Positions 59,525 through 64,000 of a DNA stretch of 64,000 nt are shown one piece after another (within the stretch, counting starts at the first letter, position 1; each line of letters opens with the position of its first letter). The notes below the pieces were generated by a model. That model saw nothing but the letters and a program-made list of their open reading frames with translations, was not told the DNA's origin and made no database searches. Source of the DNA: Tamarix chinensis (Eukaryota; Streptophyta; Magnoliopsida; Caryophyllales; Tamaricaceae); the NCBI GenBank assembly GCA_030549775.1, contig CM060177.1:48076244-48140243 (forward strand), given 5' to 3'. Both the position numbers and the translations under genes were made by a program.

Positions 59525-62097
59525 TGTAACACCCCAAAATTCACTAATTTTTTTTTGAAAAGCGGAAGCAATTAAGATAGAAACACTTAAAACCTGTGAA
59601 TTCTGGGAATGTTACCGCTACACTTAGTACCAGACCGGTTCTCTCCTACCGTTCCAATACCAAGTGCTAAGGCTAAGAAAAAATTTACATTAAATTCAAA
59701 TCAACAGTTCATAAAAGAACTCAAAAGATCATACCTTAAAATCAGAGTACGCATAAACGTTTATAAATGTAATAAAATAGAAATCAGAGTGCGAAATCAA
59801 AGAGGATAAATACTCCAATACAAAGAAATAATAGCAGAAAATAAAATTACATAAAGACTGAAAAACGGCCACAACTCTCTCAAACTTGAGCCAAACATGC
59901 TCAACACTCAGCCCCGACTGATGTCTCGCCCACCTGCACAAACCAGAAGGGCATACTACTCTCTGGGAATGGGCTGAGCACCCATGAAAAGGTGTGATCA
60001 GTACGCTACGTACTGAGTAAGGTAACCGAGCACTAAGGCCAACACGTAAGCTCATAAACCATGCATAAGAATAAAAGATCATAAACATGATAATATAATT
60101 CATGTGATCATCCAAGTAAAAGTATAAAGACCCATATATATAATCTGATTTAATTACTTCGTTTATCTCTGATCAGTAATCATTTCACACCATACTTTTA
60201 TTCAAGTCCATACGATTACGGGAACCCCACTATTTTTGCCGGTGGATCGGTCGCGAGGGAAACATTCCCTGCCACTATTTTAGCCGGTGGATCGGTCGCG
60301 AGGGTAACATACCCTACCACTATTATATGCCGGTGGATCGGTCTGGCCCCTTCTCGTAATGTGTTCCACTATAAGTGATTAGTGTCTTCCCATATCTTTC
60401 AACATATAACGTTTTGTTTTGTTGAGCTCGGGATCCCCCACTATTATAGCCGGTGGATCGATCGCGAGGGTACATGCCTTACCACTATTTTAGGACGGGA
60501 TCGGTCGCGAGGAACATTCCCTGCCACTATTATGCCGGTGGATCGGTCTGGGCCCGTCTCAACATCTTCCACTTTACGTGATTAATGTATTAAGTATCTT
60601 ATTCAAAGGCTTTCACCCCTGGACATGCATGACTCACTCCCTTACGCTTCACACATCACAATCATAAATTCCACTCTCATAATTACGCTTTAATCACCAA
60701 ATACACATGATGCTACCAAAAACTCTAGGCGCCCACATCAACCCTAATTATCCACACAAACCCTAGCTTGGTTTCCTATGTACCCATATAATCCTCACGT
60801 ACTATTTTTCATCCCAAGTGCTCAAACACCCAAACAACACTTACATTACCTTCCTTACATCCCAAATTAACTTTCCACACGTAAATTTCATACCCTGCAG
60901 ACATTAATCTCCCCATGCAAACCTTCAAACCTTTTTCATGCAAACCCTAAAAATTCCACGTGAACCCTAAATTCAACCATGCAAACCCTAATACCGTCAT
61001 TCAACCATCAATGCCACCATGTAAACCCTAATACCACCATACAACTATAAATACCATCATACAAACCATAATTACCACCATACAAACCCTAATACCACCA
61101 TATAAACCTTAGTAACATCATACAAACCCTAATACCGCCATGTAAACCCTAATACCACCATATAACCATTAGTACTACCATCCAACCCACGATTTTGCCA
61201 TATAAAACCTAAATTCAATCCATAGCAAAACCTAAGATTTGTCCACATAATACAATTGATTAGATTCTCCCCTTTCATAACCACAATTTAGATTCCACCA
61301 TACAAGACTATAAGTTAGATTCTCCCACATAAAATCATAAATTAGAATCTCCCAAGCAAAACCATAATTTGGATTAATTGGATTCCCCCAAACAAATCAT
61401 AAATTAGATTATCCCAATCAAAACCATAAATTAAATTCTTCCATACAAACCATATATTAAATTCTCTCACATAAAATCATACCAAACCATAAATTAACTT
61501 CCCCATTAAAAACCATAAATTGGATTTCACCAGACAAATCATAAATTAGATTCTCCCAATTAAAATCATAAATTAGATTCTCCCAATCAAAACCATAAAT
61601 TAGATTGTCTCTCACGAAACCCTACATTTCCCATATGACATCCTCACATGCATGTATTTTAGGGTCACATGCAAACACATATTATTCCACACACATAGTA
61701 CACATGTCATATAGCAACACAAAAGCATGCTTGGGCTCCATGCCATGCCAAATATGCAATAATTACAATAAAAACATATGATGCATAACATATAAGGAAC
61801 ACAATGCATATTAGCACACAAAAAGACCTTATCACCCTTTACCTAAAACGACACCAGTCTTGGAGTACGTTCCTACACCTCCTTAGGGCTTTGACCAAAT
61901 AATAACATACTAATAAAATAACCTTAACAAAATTCTAACTTTGCTAAAGACATAAAAATAATAGAGATATTATAAACTTGATAATATAGGGTTAAAGATT
62001 TTACCCTAATGATAATAATGATACTAATATAATAATATCAAGGATAATAAAACTAATATCAATGAGAATAGATAATAATAATAATAACAACACAACA

Positions 62098-62130
<33 letters not shown>

Positions 62131-63901
62131 CTAATAATAATAATAATAATATTATTAATCATAATATATAAGCTTTAAAATTTAAAGTGGGGTTTCGACC
62201 CTACTTATAACTAATGACTTACCATTTATTTAATATTAATAATAAAATTACTAACATATATAATAACATTAAATAATAAAGATAATAAATAATATTATTA
62301 TCAATAGTTATAAGAACAATAGAAATAATAATACTAAAATAAATAAGTGCGAATGTTAATACAAAATTAGGGCCTAAGATCTTCCAGAATAATTAATAAA
62401 ATGATAATAATAATTATTCTAATAATAATAATAATAATAAGAATGATAATAATCCTATAATAATTCAATTAATAACTTAAAATTCGAAACTAACAATAAA
62501 ATTATTTTATTACCACTCTCCACCCTTAGGCTGGTGGGGATAGGTGGCACCGGCGGTGGTGCACGGCGACAGAAGAAGGTGGTTTAAGATTTCAGGGTCA
62601 AAATTCTGGCGAAACCAACAACCAACTTTGCATGGTTATTGAGGCTCGTACAAGAAGAATCGAAGGTTGAAAATGTTTTAGTTAATTAGAGGAAATTTCA
62701 GGGAAGAATTTGGCATGCGGAGGTGGCGTTGAAGTTGGCTAACGGAGGTGGAAATGGCGTCTGAAGTTGCGGTGGCCGGCAACTCGGGCTTAGGGTCTCG
62801 GGGAAGAAAAACTCTAAAAACTTCTATAACAAGGCTATTTATAGATGTTGGAATGGATAATGAGGAGCTGGAGGTCGACATGGAAATGTTAAATGCAAGA
62901 ATGTGGGTGGCCGGTGGCAGAAAACGGTCGGGCATCGTTGTTTGGTTTGCTCAAATTTTGCGAGGTTGGGGAGAAGGAACGGGCGAGAGATAACAGACGA
63001 TAATTATGCCAATTTATTCCTGGAGTTAAGAGGAAGCAATGAGACAAGAAACGACCGGTATTATTCACCGTAACCGGAGATGCCATTGATGGGGTCGAAG
63101 GTGCAGCAGCGTCGACAGAGGAGAAGGGAGGAAGAAGGAAGGAGGAAGGGAGGCGGACCGGTCGGCCGGGGAAAGAAAAGAAAGGGGAGAACCAGGCGGT
63201 TCGGGCGCGGTCGAGGGTATCATTAAATGAAACGACGAGTTTAAGTGGAAAAGAAGGAAAAACGTGGCGCGGCACTGGGCGGACAGAGGACGTCGCGCGG
63301 GCGCGGGCTGGGTCGAGGGAAAGGAAGAAGGGGAAAAAGATTGGGCCACGGGAGAGGGAAGCCCAAACGGGGAAAAAGAAGAGGAAAAAGAAAAAGAAGA
63401 AAAAGAAAGAAAAAGAAAAGGAAAAAGGAAGGAAGAAAAAGAAAAAGGGAAAAAGGAAAGGAAAAAAAAATAGATTAGGGCCAATTAAATTAATCTGAAT
63501 ATTTATAATATTTAAAAATAATAATATTTAAATAAAATAATATTTAAATCCCTTTTTAGGCCAAATTAGGATTTTTTAAAAGGTTTTCCATAAATTCCAT
63601 TTAAATTATCAAAACACCCTAAATTCCTCCAATTCAATTATTTATAAAATTATTATTAAATTAAAACTATTTTCTCATTCTTATTTTAAATAAAATAATT
63701 TATTTAATTAATTCCCAAATTAAAATCTTTAATTAGCTAAAATACCCAAATTCCTCCTAATTAAAATACTTATAAATTTATTCTTGATTTGCCCTAATTA
63801 ATTTTCTTTTATTTTAATTAAAATAATTTATTTAATTAATCTTTATGATAAAACCTCATTTAAATATAATATTTAGAATTAGAAATTTTTGGGGCATTTC
63901 A
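59525..63901 (-). mobile_element. Solo giant LTR copy B (4377 bp), minus strand
   Basis: On the plus strand it starts TGTAACACCCC and ends GGGGCATTTCA, bordered on both sides by ATAAA (59520-59524 and 63902-63906), a perfect 5-bp target duplication. It carries the 3' stem-loop (59621-59666), palindrome (59999-60015), GCCGGTGGATCGGTCGC array (about 60235-60550), a minisatellite of CAAACCCTAATACCACCAT then ACCATAAATTAGATTC words (60900-61620), AAT and CAA microsatellites, and the purine-rich module (62530-63475). It is a close relative of copy A. No internal coding region, so it formed by LTR-LTR recombination. Confidence 0.92.
62098..62150. repeat. CAA and TAA microsatellites
   Basis: A (CAA)n run (about 62098-62131) followed directly by (TAA)n inside copy B. 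Confidence 0.9.
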
Positions 63902-64000
63902 ATAAACCATGCACTATGTTCGTTGGGTTGAAGGCTTTTGAAAGTGGCCTACATAATACTAATGACTTGCTCCCTTTTCCAATAAGGTCTTCACTCATAT

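Noticed and set aside
59525..63901. Possibility that copy B is a full element with two short LTRs
   Set aside because: No second TG...CA terminus, primer site or polypurine tract inside, and its module order equals a single LTR with a 5-bp duplication outside.
1..64000. A new enzymatic, defence or biosynthetic gene system
   Set aside because: All coherent coding regions belong to known families (SWEET, HMGB, PLATZ, gag/pol, Athila ORF). No cluster of unknown conserved genes is present.

Overview
This window is nuclear DNA from a plant, most likely a eudicot with a large, repeat-rich genome. Three intron-bearing plant genes lie among nested LTR retrotransposons that fill roughly two thirds of the 64 kb. 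The evidence is GT-AG spliced genes for a SWEET sugar transporter, an HMG-box protein and a PLATZ protein (PLATZ is plant-specific), an Athila-type Ty3 element, and the tRNA-Met and tRNA-Asp primer sites typical of plant retrotransposons. I cannot name the species.

Layout. 1-498 and 22763 to about 24655 are two halves of an old minus-strand LTR, called copy C here. It is split by a gag-only, TR-GAG-type retrotransposon at 499-22757 with about 4.8 kb LTRs and a perfect CCTTA target duplication. The 3' LTR of that element is itself split by an Athila-lineage element at 8201-19210, whose own 3' LTR has been deleted down to 27 bp. So the left third is a three-level nest. The Athila element carries gag, protease-RT, RNase H, integrase and an envelope-like ORF, all broken by frameshifts or stops.

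27300-29332 is an intact six-exon SWEET gene on the minus strand. 30124-34443 is a gag pseudogene split by a 3.2 kb solo LTR. 35600-43260 is an old minus-strand LTR (copy D) split by a 5.0 kb plus-strand solo LTR of the giant-LTR superfamily. 43624-47584 and 59525-63901 are two more minus-strand solo LTRs (copies A and B). Copy B has a perfect ATAAA duplication. Copy A has an unusual 25-bp flanking direct repeat instead.

51716-53336 is an intact eight-exon HMGB6-like gene on the plus strand, with an E2F-type site upstream. 55367-56722 is a three-exon PLATZ gene with a degenerate zinc-binding centre and an internal four-copy peptide repeat. Related sequence blocks occur on both sides of it.

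The three genes share no obvious pathway and simply sit in the gaps between elements. I found no new enzymatic or defence system. The most interesting signals are structural: several inverted repeats in the giant LTRs and in the leader of the gag-only element keep their base pairing while their sequence changes, which suggests selected RNA structures; a SWEET protein lacks one of its four conserved prolines; and the PLATZ protein is strongly remodelled. All comparisons were made by eye without alignment software.
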